64,000 bases of DNA from Laguncularia racemosa (GCA_037954665.1 JBBMOL010000136.1:1748501-1812500); one strand, 5' to 3'. Positions 21,524 to 34,561 are shown, numbered from the stretch's first letter. A program made the numbers and translations. The notes: generated by a model not told the origin, from the sequence alone.

Positions 21524-21943
21524 TAAGGTTGTAGATGAATTAAAATATTCACAAGTTAATCAAGTTTAGCTTAATTTTTACTTGAGATCGAAAAGAGAAT
21601 AGTTGAGTCGAGCTCGAGCTCGAGCTTAAGCTATTTGAGTGGTTAATTAAGTCAAGCTTGTTTAACTTGACTAGTTTGTGAGCCTAATCAAATCTAAGCT
21701 AAGTATAAATATTAATTGACTTTGGGCTAATCTTACATATCAGTAATATTATAATTAAAAGAAATAAAGAAGATATTTTTAGATAAATCGCATTTAAATG
21801 AGCTTAATCGAATTGAGCTCAAGCTTTAGTTAAAAGTTCTAAGCTTGCTCAAGTTTAAGTTGAGCTTGAGCTTTGAAATTTTAAGTTAAGTTTGAGTTAT
21901 GCTTAGTAATGTACTATTTGGACTTGACTCATTTACACCCCTA
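21524..21943. mobile_element. hAT-type MITE
   Basis: The right end reads TCATTTACACCCCTA and the left end TAAGGTTGTAGATGA, which match as inverted repeats with a few changes. The centre is AGCTCGAGCTCGAGCTTAAG-like. The 8-base flanks GTTGAAAG (11407-11414, before H was inserted) and ATAGAAAG (21944-21951) agree at six positions. Plant hAT MITEs with GGGGTGTAAA ends have this structure. It encodes nothing. Confidence 0.65.
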
Positions 21944-22430
21944 ATAGAAAGTAGTGGTGATGATCAATTAGATACTTTGAAAGACTTCATCTTAACTTTT
22001 GGAAAGGCCTTAAAGTGGTTTGTCAGAAAGGATGTTTAGAAGGAAAACAAGAAAAATGTCCTTAAAATAAAGAAACTTCTTGAATCTCATCTCAAAAGAT
22101 TAAAGGATCACAAAACAAATGAAAGGATGAGATTATAGGGTTGCTTTCTCAAGTTCTCAACAAAATAGAAAAGGAAAATTCATTTAATGTTCAACCTCTT
22201 TTAAAACCCAATTATGATTCTATTAAGAACTCCATAAAACCTCTTAAGGATTAGATTTAGAATTCTGATAGAAGAATTTAGTGAAATGGACAATTAGATG
22301 ATTGATCATATAATTAGTTGTGAATTAGAAGGGAAAATTCTAAGAGACCAACTAAGAGGAATAAGGATCAAGCTTAGCCTAGGAAAAACATCTACAAAAA
22401 TATCATCCAAACCCTCTAAATCTTCAAATC
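21944..22430 (+). pseudogene. Sirevirus env-like reading frame, 3' part (S1)
   Basis: After the MITE the interrupted frame resumes (DQLDTLKDFILTFGKALKWF) as a charged, lysine-rich, coiled-coil-like C-terminus with stops near 22040 and 22136. The join across H and the MITE preserves the frame, which supports one original gene. Confidence 0.45.
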
Positions 22431-22650
22431 AACTTGAATGATTTCTTCATTCTAAAAAGAAAATTTATTAATCATCACTTTATCGTTAATGTTTGAAGAT
22501 TGTTTAAGATTTATGTTATGTTTCTTGGAATACTTGTTTATAGTTATTTTTACTATTTTGATGATCTGATGTTGCTATCTATTAGAAATATTATTTCTAA
22601 AAAAAATATTTCAAAGGGGAGCATATTAATAAGGTTTACTAAAATCTTTT

Positions 22651-22675
22651 GATGATAACAAAAAAGGGGGAGAAG
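22651..22675 (+). other. Polypurine-tract-like motif 1 of S1
   Basis: GATGATAACAAAAAAGGGGG followed by AGAAG. Sireviruses characteristically repeat such tracts before the 3' LTR. S2 has the same pair. Confidence 0.6.
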
Positions 22676-22763
22676 AAATTGGTGTTAATAAAGAAAAATG
22701 AAAAGTAATTCTTTCATGTAGATTAGTTATTTTTGCTTTGATTTATAGTGCTTTGTCATCATC

Positions 22764-22777
22764 GAAAAGGAGGAGAA
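22764..22777 (+). other. Polypurine tract of S1
   Basis: GAAAAGGAGGAGAA lies directly before TGTTAATATC, the LTR start. It is preceded by TTTGTCATCATC, as in S2. Confidence 0.65.
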
Positions 22778-23092
22778 TGTTAATATCTCTCAAGTAAAGT
22801 TTTAATTGATAACAAAATATGTGTGGTTTTCTAGCAAGTTTATGGTAGTTTTAAGTTCGGAATTACATGGTTAGGAATGGTATTAGAATACATATGTAAA
22901 CTTATTAAGAAGATACAATAAGAAGGAGAACTCTTTAAGATGAATAATGAATATTGAAAGAAGATGCTTAGTTAGAATGGAGGAATCATAACCATGTATT
23001 TGGAAAACAATAATAGGTTTTGAAGAAGAGAGAAGATTCCGAAGAATCATTCTTGTCAGAACAGGTTAAGACCCAATTTCTACTAGTTAAAT
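22778..23092 (+). repeat. 3' LTR of Sirevirus S1, left part
   Basis: Begins TGTTAATATCTCTCAAG and is homologous to the S2 LTR in the other orientation. Interrupted by element I. Confidence 0.6.
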
Positions 23093-23977
23093 TGATGTGC
23101 TTAAGAATCCAAATCATAAGCAAACAATATAAATGAATAATCAACTGCACAAATTGGACTCAAAATGGCATGATGAACAAAATGAAGACAAAATCCCCAA
23201 TTGGCGTGAGTTAAAGGGATTAACAATCTCAAATGGCACGAACTAAATTAGAAGTATTACAAGGGAATTCCGATACCAATCAATTACAAAGAAACAATGT
23301 AATTCCAATCTTTACAATTAGCTTGTAATCCTAGCAATACATGAACCCTAATTTGGCATGAAAAGAACACATAAAAAGATCAACCAATAATAACTAGATA
23401 TTTCTCACTAGTAATAATCGGATGCAACTTAGATTATCTTGATATAACTCACAAGAATTCCTAAGCCAAACTCACCACAATTTCCAAAGAGATTAATAAG
23501 AGTAGATGCATGCAAGAGGGTGACTCTCACAGCAACAAGTGTGTGTTTTATAAAAATGTCAAAAGTTTCCTAACAACCCTAGTTAGCAAGTATTTATATT
23601 TGCTCCTATTATGGTAAAACAAACCAAAAAATTACAAAGTTACCACTAGGTGACCGGTTCCAAGAATCAAAATTACAAGTATAAAAATCAAAATGGCTAG
23701 TTCTCATAAGCAAAAAATACAAATATAAATGGTCTTCAAGTGGCCGGTTCTTCACTTCAATTGAACAATTTGTGGGCCGTTGGATGTGACTCTAAAAAAT
23801 GTTTTGCAAGTTGATCCTTAGTGCATGTTATTTAACCATCCTATAAAACCGATCAATGTACCTGCTAAAGTGCAAATCAAACATTATTAGATAAAATGTG
23901 GCCATATGTGGATTTCTAGGCTCATGCATCTAAGTTAGGTTCCCCCACTACTGGAAATGCAAGATGGATTCCCATCA
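23093..23977 (-). repeat. 3' LTR of element I
   Basis: 885 bases, + strand TGATGTGCTT to TTCCCATCA. It has the TATA region (AGCAAGTATTTATATTTGCT near 23588) but no captured PBS. Confidence 0.88.
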
Positions 23978-25862
23978 TCTCCTTGAGCCTCTGAAAGATT
24001 TGCGCTCAAATATAAGGGGTCTTCTCTTAGACTGAAACCTAGTGTCTTTATATGTTTGTTTGCTAGACTTCTGGAAGAACTAGAGGTATTTCTAATTTGT
24101 TCTTGGAAAGAGCGCACCTTAGATGGAGACATAGGAGTTAAGACTATTAGTGTACAATCCTTTTGAAACATGTAAGTGTTTTTGAACCCGTCATGTAATA
24201 CCTTTCTATCAAATAACTAAGGTCTACCCAACAATAAGTGAAAGGTGCACATGGGAAGCACATCACAGATAATCTCATCACTGTATTTTTCTCCTATACT
24301 GATTGGCACCTTGCCCTCTATGTAACATGTAGACTACTTTGGTCATCCAACCAATGCAATTTGTAAGGGTTAGGATGTGGGCTAGTGGCTAGTTGTAAAT
24401 TATCAAGTAATGTAGCAGATATGACATTAGTGCAACTACCACCATCAATGAAAAGCACGCAAAGGTTACCTTAAATCCGACAAGGTATATGGAACAGGTT
24501 CTCCCTCTGTATGTCCCTAGCATCTAGAGATAAAGTCAAAACCCTGCGCAACACATTAATAGGTAAGTAATGTTCACCCTTTTTATCCTTATGTGTCGCA
24601 GCATTCCGATTATCATAGTACTCCTATAAGGCCATAGATAAATCTGTAGACTCAATAGCTTCTTTTGCATCTTCTTCTTCGATGCCCTCCATAACAGTCA
24701 TTACTCTTTTATTAGGACATTGTGTAGCCATATGTCTAAATCCCATGCATTTGAAACATTTAATCTATCGCATCTTCCCATTGGTCGACCTTGGTACTAT
24801 CTGCCTAACATCAGATCCAACCACCTCTTTGCCTTTTCTAAAAACAATTTTCTCCTTTTCTGTGCTAGGGATAACTCTGTCTACCACTCTAGCATGATCA
24901 CCTGTTCCCTTTGGTCTACCTAACTGACCATCAGCCCCTATGGGCTTAGTAGTATTACTAGTCTTGTTACTAGTAACCCGAAATGGATTGGATTGCCTCT
25001 ACCTTTCCACTTTCAAGGCTAACTGTGTAGCCTCATCAAGTGTACTATGTCTTTGTAGCTCAACAACACAGGCTATCTCGTACTTCAATCCAGACATAAA
25101 ATGTGCTAGGGTTTACTCAGGAGGCTCTATTGGCCCACATCTGATCATTAACGTTTCAAACTTCTAGATATAGTCATCTATTGTTTTGCCTCCCTATCTC
25201 AATGTTTGTAGACGCATAAATAGTTCCTGCCTATAGTGCTCAGGAATGAACTTCTTCCTCAAAACCCGTTTCATGTCTCTCTAAGTGTGTGTCTTAGCCT
25301 CTCTATCCCTTCGCCTACTAATCACTAGATTCTTCCACTACAAGGCGGCATAACTTATGAACTCCATAGCAGCAAGACTAACTCTAGTGTTATCATTCAT
25401 CTCATAACACTCAAAAAGGCCCTCAACCTTATCCTCCCAATCCAGGTAATCGTCTATTGAGCCCCTACCATCAAATGAAGGCATCTGCAGCTTCACAAAT
25501 TCTAGTCTCCTAGGTGGCCTGAAATCCTTGTTTGAGTATGGATTAACCCCAAAGTTATCATCCCTCTCCTCCTTAAAGGCATGATGATCTCCTTCCACTC
25601 TCCTTCCTATATTTCCTCCTACTACTCCCTCCCTTTGAATGTTTTGAGGAGCTACTCTAGGTAGTGGTGCCTAAGGATTCGCCACTGGTGGTTGTGGCAT
25701 CATCATCCTATCAATCCTTGTTGCTAGTGTAGCAACAATAGTGGTAAGGTCTTGAAGTTGTTCCTCCAAAGTTCTCCCACCTACAGTATGATGAACTTGT
25801 CCTCCACCAACTTGGTTATTGGCTTCATTGCTAATTCCCCCATTCACACTGTCATTCAACAT
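23978..25862 (-). pseudogene. gag-protease of element I joined to integrase tail
   Basis: Gag starts at 25862 (MLNDSVNGG), matching the gag start of C. In order: EEQLQDLTTIVATLATRIDR, the gag core (AAMEFISYAALWWKNL then FIPEHYRQELFMRLQTLR), LKYEIACVVELQR, a CCHC knuckle (CFKCMGFRHMATQC, near 24712-24764), the protease site FIDGGSCTNV (about 24425-24455) and, after a frameshift, LGFSLREDPLYLSANLSEA leading into the LTR. At least ten stops are present, about eight of them TAG at probable CAG sites. Two of these (24765-24767 and 24624-24626) are shared with element C. Confidence 0.82.
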
Positions 25863-26964
25863 AGTTGTGGATTTGATTTATCGAAGTATAAACATTGTCT
25901 AAAACAATGTAGTACATTCCCTTCACTACAACCACACTTCACCCGCCACACAATAATCAAATCACTAGCAATAGTAAACACAAAAACTCTACTTAAATTT
26001 ACACACTACGAAAACATACACACTTACACACCTACGGTGCAATCAAGCAATCAATGCAACACACACTCTGCCACACTTCAATTATGGCAACAACAAGTTG
26101 AAGCAATAACTAAATACTTCCCAAATAGCAAATTAATGAATTCAACTAAGTAAGTGTTTAAGCATCAATACATAATAACTTCCACACTTTAATGTTTGTT
26201 TTGAAATTCAAATTTAACTACTATGATTCCCCTTTTAATCATGGCACAATCACACACCTCCACTTCACGTGCAACACCCTTTCACCACTACACACACAAC
26301 ACCACACGTTGCAACACCTTTCACAACACAACTCCACCACAAACATACAATACAATCACAGTACAAGTTTTTTTTTTTAAACACCACTCCACTTCACGTG
26401 TAGCACCCTTTAACTCAACACACACACAACACAACATGTTGCAACTCCCTTCAAACCACAACATTACTTACACTTCATGGCTTAACAAATTCAAAATACC
26501 ACTCTTAATGCAACCTTTCCACAAATGGTAAGAAGCCAATTCAAATTCAAATAACATTCAATCAACTATTACAGAATAACTTCTTCAACTTAATGAATGT
26601 GTTTGAATTTCAAATAACTTCCTAATTTCCCACACAATGCAAATCTAAAAATTTGCAAATGACAACCTCAATTTCTAAAATCACCAAAAAATAATTCACT
26701 CTTCTTTGTCTCAATTTCCACTTTTCTAAAATAATCACAAAGGAACACTCCTCCTTCCTTATAGCAAGTTCAAGAAAAAAAAAATGCTACCACAAGTACT
26801 CCATGTCCACTTCAACAACAACAATTAGAAAGCAACCAAAACTACAATCAACTATAATTTCACTTCAATTATTTCGGATCAAGAAATCAACTTCAAGAAC
26901 CCTAATTAACAAATGAAGCTCACGCAATTCCCTTTCTCAAAAATTATGCTCTGATACCAAAATA
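25863..26964 (-). other. Leader of element I with PBS
   Basis: C/A-rich on the + strand (G/T-rich in element sense), without a gag-like frame. The PBS complement GCTCTGATACCA is at 26948-26959. Confidence 0.65.
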
Positions 26965-27846
26965 TGATGTGCTTAAGAATCCAAATCACAAGCACACAAT
27001 ACAAATGAATAATCAACCACATAAATTGGACTCAAAATGGCGTGATGAACAAAATGAAGACAAAATCCCCAATTGGTGTGAATTGAAGGGATTAACAATC
27101 GCAAATGGCGTGAACCAAATTAGAAGTATTACAAGGGAATTCTAATACCAATCAATTACAAAGGAATAATGCAATTCCAATCTTTACAATTGGCTTATAA
27201 TCTTAGCAATACGTGAACCCTAATTTGGCGTGAAAAGAACACATCAAAAGATCAACCAATTATAACTAGATATTACTCACTAGCAATAATCGGATGCTAG
27301 AAAATCTTGATATAACTCACAAGAATTCTTAAGCCAAACTAGCCACAATTTCTAAAGAAATTGATAAGAGTAGATGCATGCAAGAGGGTGACTCTCATGG
27401 CAACAAGTATGTGTTTTGTAAAAATATCAAAAGCTCCCTAAAAACCTTAATTATCAAGTATTTATACTTGCTCCTATTAGGGTAAAACAAACAAAAAAAT
27501 TACAAAGTTGCCATTAGGTAACCAGTTCCAAGAATTAAAATTACAAGTATAAAAATCAAAATGGTTGGTTCTCATAAGCAACAAATACAAATACAAATGG
27601 TCTTTAAGTGGCCAGTTCTTCACTTCAATTGAACAATTTGTGGGCCATTGGATGTGATTCGAAAAAATGTCCCACAAGTTGATCCTTAGGGCATGTTATT
27701 CGGCCATCCTATAAAACCAATCAATGTACCTACTAAAGTGCAAAATCAAACATTATTAGATAAAATGTGGCCATAGGTGGATGTCTAAGCTCATGCATCC
27801 AAGTTAGGTTCCCCCACTGCTAGAAACGCAGGATGGATTCCCATCA
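26965..27846 (-). repeat. 5' LTR of element I
   Basis: 882 bases, close match to 23093-23977. Confidence 0.88.
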
Positions 27847-27851
27847 TAAAT

Positions 27852-28615
27852 ATATTTAGGTAATATATTTGACCCATTCTACACAAGTAGGAATATATAT
27901 ATTTGGGATTAGCTTCAGGGTATATTTTGAATTATGACATGATCAGAATTACAATAGATATATTAAAGCAATTAAGAAAATAGAAAAAAGATTGTGAATA
28001 ATAAGGAAAGAATGGCACATGAATTAAAAACTTTACTTTTATAGGACTAGAAGAATGTTGGAGAAGAAACTATTTAAGGGGTTGCTATGTAAAAAAGAAT
28101 TAAAAAGTGCTAGATACAACATTACGAGATATATGGGCTGAGCTAAAATATCAAAAAATTATTTTTGTATCCTCATAGATTAATATAATTTTTGAAAGGA
28201 AGTGTTATTCTTTGTAGATTTGTGATTAAGCTTAGATGAAGTTAAGGGAGATAAAGTAGAGAAGTGACTATTGCTGGTTTGTGGAGTGGTTGAGTCATTG
28301 ATTGAATTTTTGATATAGTGGAATGCTTTGGTAAATAAAATTGGGATCTTAGTGTATAGAGGTTGGAAGAGTACATTGATGCACGAGGTGGAACCACTAT
28401 ACATTGATTGCTCGATCTTCTTGAACATTACTCTTTTACTTTGTGTAATTTATGTACTTATTATCATATTATTGAACATTCCACTACAAAGTTATTCTTA
28501 ATTTTGAATAAATATTTACTAAATAGTAATAAAAAGGGTTTACAAGTCGAGTTTTCAAAAAGGTGTTTGAATCTTCACTAATCAATTTACTCCCTCTTGA
28601 TTACTAACTGGGACC
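27852..28615 (+). repeat. 3' LTR of Sirevirus S1, right part
   Basis: Shares with the reverse complement of 31130-31560 a block around GCACGAGGTGGAACCACTAT and ends near TACTCCCTCTTGATTACTAA, like Sirevirus LTR ends. The exact right end (about 28613-28620) is not certain. Confidence 0.5.
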
Positions 28616-28905
28616 AGCATAGACTTTGACAAATCTTTGAGCTTTTGCATAGTGTCAATCTTAAATCTAATTGTAGTTTAAACTTAGAATTGGTGCATTA
28701 TATCTAACGCTTAAGAATCATCTATATCCCTTTTATTATTGAACATAAAATCCATGAAAATTTTATTTTTTTTCATTCAAGACTTTCCCAAGACAGCACA
28801 TCAAACATCAAAACACTCATTAACCTTGTTTTGATTGGATCCCACTCATAAGCACATCATAGTTGGTGTCAAGGCATTAATCATGCCTCTTAAGTACATA
28901 ACAAT
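28616..28905 (+). repeat. 3' end of an LTR (fragment J)
   Basis: Only the last part of the LTR is recognisable. It ends in AAGCACATCA (28850-28859), with a PBS-like TGGTGTCAAGGC at 28864, then a second end (TAAGTACATA) with PBS-like TGGTATTAAAGC at 28906-28917. Confidence 0.45.
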
Positions 28906-29330
28906 TGGTATTAAAGCTATAGTGTGATTCGCATTTTGTTTTAAATTTTATTAATTTTTGAGAAGTGAAATTTGGGTTTGTGATTGGTTTAGAGAGCATT
29001 TGCAATTGATAAATGATTGTAAGTTGATTGTTTATATGGTTCGTGTGAAATTTAAAAGTTTTGAGGAGATGTCAAATGTGAGTGTCAATAATTGTACAAC
29101 AAGACATGATGGAGAAGCTAAAAGGCATCTTGTGAATTTAAAGTAGTAGACACATGAAATATTGGAGTCTATATGCGCGATTCTTGCATGCTTAAATGTG
29201 TAAGGGAGGTAAACCATACTACATCTACACTTGGTGACCATGTAAATCAACTAGCAACTTTACCTAATCTCTACAAGAGATTGCTTCATCTCCTTAGTCC
29301 AAAAGAAAATCCAATAGATGGATAGAAAAT
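28906..29330 (+). pseudogene. gag N-terminus of gypsy fragment J
   Basis: After the second PBS-like site a short leader is followed by a frame from ATG at 29069 (MSNVSVNN...EAKRHL), two adjacent TAG codons, THEILESICAILACLNV and, after a frameshift, LPNLYKRLLHLLSPKENP. It resembles the coiled N-terminal segment of gypsy gags. Nothing beyond it is preserved. Confidence 0.4.
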
Positions 29331-29496
29331 GTGTTAGTAAAAATGTATGAGAAAATTTGAATCAAATTAAATTCACCAATATAACATACAAAAAGAATGT
29401 CAAACCCAAGAAAATTCACCTTGCTTATAAGATAAGTAACAAGAAGACAAATCTATACGTTGACATGTACAAACGGAGCCATTGTTGCACCGATTG

Positions 29497-30708
29497 TGAT
29501 GTGCTTAAAAGTGAGTCTAAGCACATAAAACCAATATTGAAAGACAATTACACAATGTCAATCAAACTACTCAATCAATGGCGTAAATCCTCAATGCTTA
29601 CAAACCAAATCCACAAATGTTGATGTGATCAAATTGAATATCCAAGTAAGATAAGCTCTGATACCAAAAGATGATATGCTTAGAACCAAGTGAAAGCATA
29701 TGCAATCAAACAAATGGAACAACTCTTAATCAACATCTAGAAATTGGATCAACTTCAATTATGAGTAAACCTTAAAAATTGCTTTTATAATCCGATTTGT
29801 TGGTTAATCAATCTTAACACCAAATGATGTTGTGCTCAATGGAATTAAGCACACCACATAAGATCAAATGAGATTCTAAATTACTAATCAACACAAAATG
29901 GACGTGAACTCTTCATAACAAGGAAATGTCACGCAAATGATGAAAGGCAATTATGAGACAATATCAAGGATAAAATTCCAATTAAATTGATAACAATATA
30001 TGGATGGAATTGGACCTACAATTGACGCCAAAATCAGGACCAAGAACTAACCTTAATCAATACTAGATATAACACACTAGTTATGAAAAGGAAATCAACT
30101 TAGGAATTGATATTACTCACAATTCACTAGGTTACAACTCGTCGCAATTCCAATGGATGAAATTGATAAGAGTCCTTATGAAATCTTAGGAAGAACCTGA
30201 ATCTCTCATGAAAATTTGCAGAAAAAGGTAAGTAGATTCTCCTCCTCTAAAACCTACTTAAGCAAGTATTTATACTTGCTCCCTTTAGGGTTAAAATAAC
30301 AAAAAAATTAAAACTTTGCCACTAAAGGAGTGGCCGGTCCTAAATCCTCAAAATACAACCAAATAAAATGTCCCAAAAGCTTACAAAATAAATGGTTCAA
30401 AGAAAATAAAAAAATGAAAAAATAGTCTTCTCAAGCCGATTCTTCAAATCAATTCGTCGGTCTAGCTCATCTACGGTTTAGGTCAGTCTATGGATAACCC
30501 ACAAGCTGAGTCTTAGTGAGTTTGTCTATCGCCCTGTAAAGCTAGATAAGTTGCCTGTTGGAATACACAATACATAAGTAATAGAAAAGAGGTTAGTATA
30601 TAAATAATTCCGAGGTCGATTTGTTCAAAAAGGACCCTCATTGCCAAGATTTGAAATCCTTTGGCTCTTGCCCTAATGATAGGTCTCGTAAGATTTTGAT
30701 TCCTATCA
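29497..30708 (-). mobile_element. Solo gypsy LTR (B family, extended U5)
   Basis: 1212 bases, flanked by a perfect GATTG duplication (29492-29496, 30709-30713). No PBS adjoins its outer end. It includes the captured PBS block (complement CTCTGATACCA near 29653-29664), so it was mobilised in the long-U5 form. The TATA dyad is at 30261-30280. Confidence 0.88.
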
Positions 30709-30713
30709 GATTG

Positions 30714-31126
30714 TCAACCCATTGATAAATTGGTTGGATAAAAGTTGACAATCGGTTGGATAAAATCTCTTTAATTAAATGCATAAGATTTTATGGTCAT
30801 ATATTTTACCCATAATGAACATATTTCCTTCTTTATAGAAGTTTAAAGCATCCAATTATAGAAATTCACTTTAATAGATAGTGAAATTACAAGATTCGAA
30901 AGATCTAACCTTGCTTAGTCACTTTGTACCCTATATGTTGCAACTTATTGTATAGGTGAACTTGAGCCTATTGGTTGACGAATTCCATTAACATTCCATG
31001 ATATAATGAAGGAGTTTATTAGGTGTTAGTCTCAATTCTTAGTTAATAATTAAGAAGAAAGAGGAGGAAAGGAAGGGGGTGGTTAAAGGGGAGGTGTTAG
31101 GTTGGTTTGGGGAGGGGTGTGTGAAT
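30714..31126. other. Unassigned sequence between solo LTR and S2
   Basis: About 400 bases, with TTGGTTGGATAAAAGTTGACA-type repeats near 30724-30765 and a G-rich stretch near 31070-31120. The G-rich stretch may be the weathered LTR end of S2. No reading frame of interest. Confidence 0.3.
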
Positions 31127-32245
31127 TGATTATTACTAAATTTTAATTATTTCTCAAAATTGATTTACAGATCCCCTTTTGATTACTATTGGCAGATTTT
31201 GTAAAAGAATTTGCATTAAAAATATGAATATACAATAAAATAAATAAATTGCTATGAATAAAAAGAGTAAGGATCAGGAAGATCAAGTAAGTTATTTATA
31301 GTGGTTTCACCTTGTGCATCAATCCACTCTTTTAATCGTCATATGTTAGGGACTCGATTGTCTTCATTAATATCATTCCACTATAAAAACTTCGAACAAC
31401 ACAACCACTCTCCACTCTATCTCACTTAGCTTCACTTTAAGCTAATCTCATAATTCTATAGAGAATCAAGGCTTCAAACAATTGTCTCATATTGATTTGC
31501 AAATCTCTTTGAAGAAATACAATTTAAATCCTCTACAATTTTAGCTCACAAAAATGCGTGACTTGTGTTCCACTTCTTGTTTTCTCTTATATATATTTGT
31601 ATATTTTTTATCTCTATATATGTTCTTTCTATCATACTCCAATATTTAAATTGCATATCACAACAATCTAATCCATTTTGAACGTTGCTAAAAAAAAAAT
31701 TCTTCAAATATTAGCAACTCCATTATGATAATCTTTATTTGCAATAATTACTTTTGCCTTATCATTCTTTCCTTTCTCTCCTTAATAATTAACTTTCTGA
31801 TTTTTTGTTCTTAATTTGAAAATTAGAATCCCCTTGATATGTATAATCTAACTTTAGCAAAACAGGTCAATATATATTATCCAAATATATCCAACCGATG
31901 GAGGTAGGTTTTATCACTTTAGCTTTAGAAAACTTCTTGAACCATCACTTCAACTTTGAAAAACTTCATGAACTATCAAAAATATGTCTTCATGCAAAAT
32001 GTGCTATCAAAATGTCTACCTTTTTGATATTTTCAAACCTTAGTTCTTCCCAGTGGATTCTAATTAGCTCTAATAAAGAGTATTTTGATGCTAGATTAAA
32101 ATTTGTCTCCAAATCATCTTATTCAATTGTATATATCCTATACTTAAACTATAAATATATTCTTCCTGCAAATGTTATTTGTAGAACATGTATACGTTTT
32201 GTTCTCATCAAAGCTTATCTTTCAAGAGATTATGCATACTCAACA
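31127..32245 (-). repeat. 3' LTR of S2
   Basis: In element sense it starts TGTTGAGTATGC right after the polypurine tract. The first 440 bases of the + strand repeat at 53339-53782. The true U5 end may extend a little left of 31127. Confidence 0.6.
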
Positions 32246-32260
32246 TCCCCTCCCTTTTTT
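32246..32260 (-). other. Polypurine tract of S2
   Basis: Minus strand AAAAAAGGGAGGGGA just before the LTR, preceded by TTTGTCATCATC. A second copy (AACAAAAAGGAGGAGAAA) lies at 32421-32450. The doubled tract is a Sirevirus trait. Confidence 0.6.
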
Positions 32261-33002
32261 GATGATGACAAAACACTTCTATATTTTCTTAAAAAAGAAA
32301 ACATAATTATCATAGAAAACAAAAACAAGTATATTTAGGTAAGAACATTTTCTCCACCATAGTACTATACACCCTACATACTATAATAAAAACATATTTA
32401 TCACAACTTTTGTGTTTCTCATTTCTCCTCCTTTTTGTTACCATCAAAATAGTTTAATATAAGGGAAACTTGCAAAAACAATTTTATGCTGCAATATGAA
32501 TTATCATCCAAAAAGTATCAATAGTTTAACAAATAGCAACCAAATAAGGTCTAACAAAATACATATATTCAATAAGACAACAAATATTAAGGTATTAAAA
32601 AAAACTTTCAATAGATAATTTAAAGTCTTTTTTCTTTTTTCTTCTCAATTGTGTCATTAATGTATTTTGAACTTCCCTATCTCTTATTCCTTATGCTTGA
32701 CTATCTCCATTTGAATCGCATCAAAATAGATTAACAAGTTTTCAAATTGTTCATTATAGGGTAGATTAGTAGGAGTTTCTTTATGCTTTGGTGAAGAACA
32801 GTCATAAGGAATAAGCTTTTTAGATACTATTGTTGCAAAAGGTTTGGTAGGAAAAGCTTCTTGCTTTGATGTAACTTTAGGACAAAATTCATCAATTTAT
32901 CTCAATAGCTCCTCAGTATCTATGGATTTAGGAGTTTGTTGATTCATCTCCTCATGCGTTTCTTTATGGATTTTCTATGAGATAGGCTCCTATAGAGATG
33001 GC

Positions 33003-33833
33003 TCAATGTGGGTTATTTTTATTAGATTCAAGAGAAATTTCCCCTATTTTCTTTCTTTTCTTCTTGTTGATTGTCCATTTTTTCTTGAACTCTAAGAGCT
33101 TTCCTTTCTTTCTCTTCTTTGATCTTCCTTCATCAGCATTATAACTTTGTTTATCTCCAGCTACACAAACTTTTCCTTCTTCTTTTAAACCTATATTTTC
33201 TAAAACTAGCTTTTGAGGGATGGCAATCATTCCAATTCTTTTGACACTTAAATCCTTGTGCTCTAATAATCCCAAAATCATACATCCATGTATATAGCTT
33301 CATAACCTCTTCAAATGATGAATATGAGCAATCAAATGATTCGGCAAGTCTACTATAAAGTCAATATTCAAACTTAGAATCAATCTTAGATATGGCTCTA
33401 TTATTGAGGTAGAGCTTTCTTTCCTTGGTGGAAAAACATTTATTTATGATTTTATGAAGAATTCGCATATACACAGTAAAATCATTTATTCTAGTTTTCT
33501 TATAATCAAAAGCTATTGGTTTTCCTAAGTTCATCATCTTAAATAGTTCGTTCCTTTCTAACACCATAAACTTGTTGCCATCTTCCTTATCTCTCAATTT
33601 TAAACATGAGATCAAATCATCCCTAGTGATTTCTACCTAAACTTCATCAAATATAGTAATAAGCCTAGACTTATTATCTTGCAAATTTTGGTAGAATTCT
33701 ATTATAACTTCTTCAAAGAAACCATTCTTCTAATTTCTTAAAGTTTACCACCTGCTACTATCTAGAATTTTTCCTATATCTACTCTCTCATTTTTAAAAG
33801 ATTCAAAATCTAGATTACATACCTCACTGATTT
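33003..33833 (-). pseudogene. Sirevirus env-like / plant transposon protein domain (S2)
   Basis: In order: EFYQNLQDNKSRLI, VEITRDDLISCLKLRDKEDG, ILHKIINKCFSTKERKLYLN, then after a frameshift a region ending in a basic KKRKKGKLLEFKKKWTINKK stretch. The pattern of a ...EFY.NL start, a nine-residue LxLxxExG-type motif and a helical middle is that of the env-like domain of Sireviruses. Stops and frameshifts break it, and element G2 cuts its N-terminus at 33833. Confidence 0.5.
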
Positions 33834-34561
33834 TGTCACGCCTTGAAAGGGCGCCTAAAAGTTTCCACTAAAATCATCATAGCACGTGTGCACCCATTAC
33901 ATGATAATTGTCTTATGAGCTAGAGATCATAAGACTACATAAATAATTACATTTACGACTAATCATAGATCATATAATTAGATAATAAAGTATAACTATG
34001 GATCCTGTATCCCACAGTTAACCATGATTGCAGAGAATTGGTATCCCTTACCAACTAATAAAATATGATAAATCCTAGGTTTCACAATTTCAAATCTTAT
34101 CCTAACATCTCATCTAAATAATCTATCCTGCACAATTCTTACTTTGTTGTTATGGTCTTCTAAAACTCTCGACACTTTATATCTTATCCCATCCCGAGCT
34201 TTCGAAATTGCTACTTGCAAAAAAGGTCTGTGGAGGGGTGAGCACACTATGGCTCAGTGAATGAGATGGTCACACTTTCAATGCTATGTACACATAAGCA
34301 ATTTCAATCAAGTTATCAAATCATATGCTATGCGTGAACAACCATATGAATGTAACATCTCATGTGGTCTTCTGGTAACTAACATGAAGTCTAGGGTTTA
34401 TGTCTTTCTTGACCTTGGGTTGGGGATTCTGAAGCCACCATTAGTGCCTGAGTCTTACTCACATCTTCATTACTCTTATCACTTATTTATACTGTGTCTT
34501 AGCTTTAATATTTTAGGCTCAAGTGCCTTAATACACCGAGCATTACACCCTTAAGCGACAG

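Larger units (their letters stand above)
23093..27846 (-). mobile_element. Ty3/gypsy element I, gag-protease derivative
   Basis: LTRs 23093-23977 and 26965-27846, PBS complement at 26948-26959 and a perfect TAAAT duplication (23088-23092, 27847-27851). Carries gag and protease joined to the integrase tail, with no reverse transcriptase, RNase H or integrase core. It interrupts the S1 LTR. Confidence 0.9.

Noticed and set aside
31898..32338. 146-codon + strand frame
   Set aside because: Lies antisense in the S2 LTR, ends in the polypurine-tract region, has no recognised domain and no counterpart in S1.
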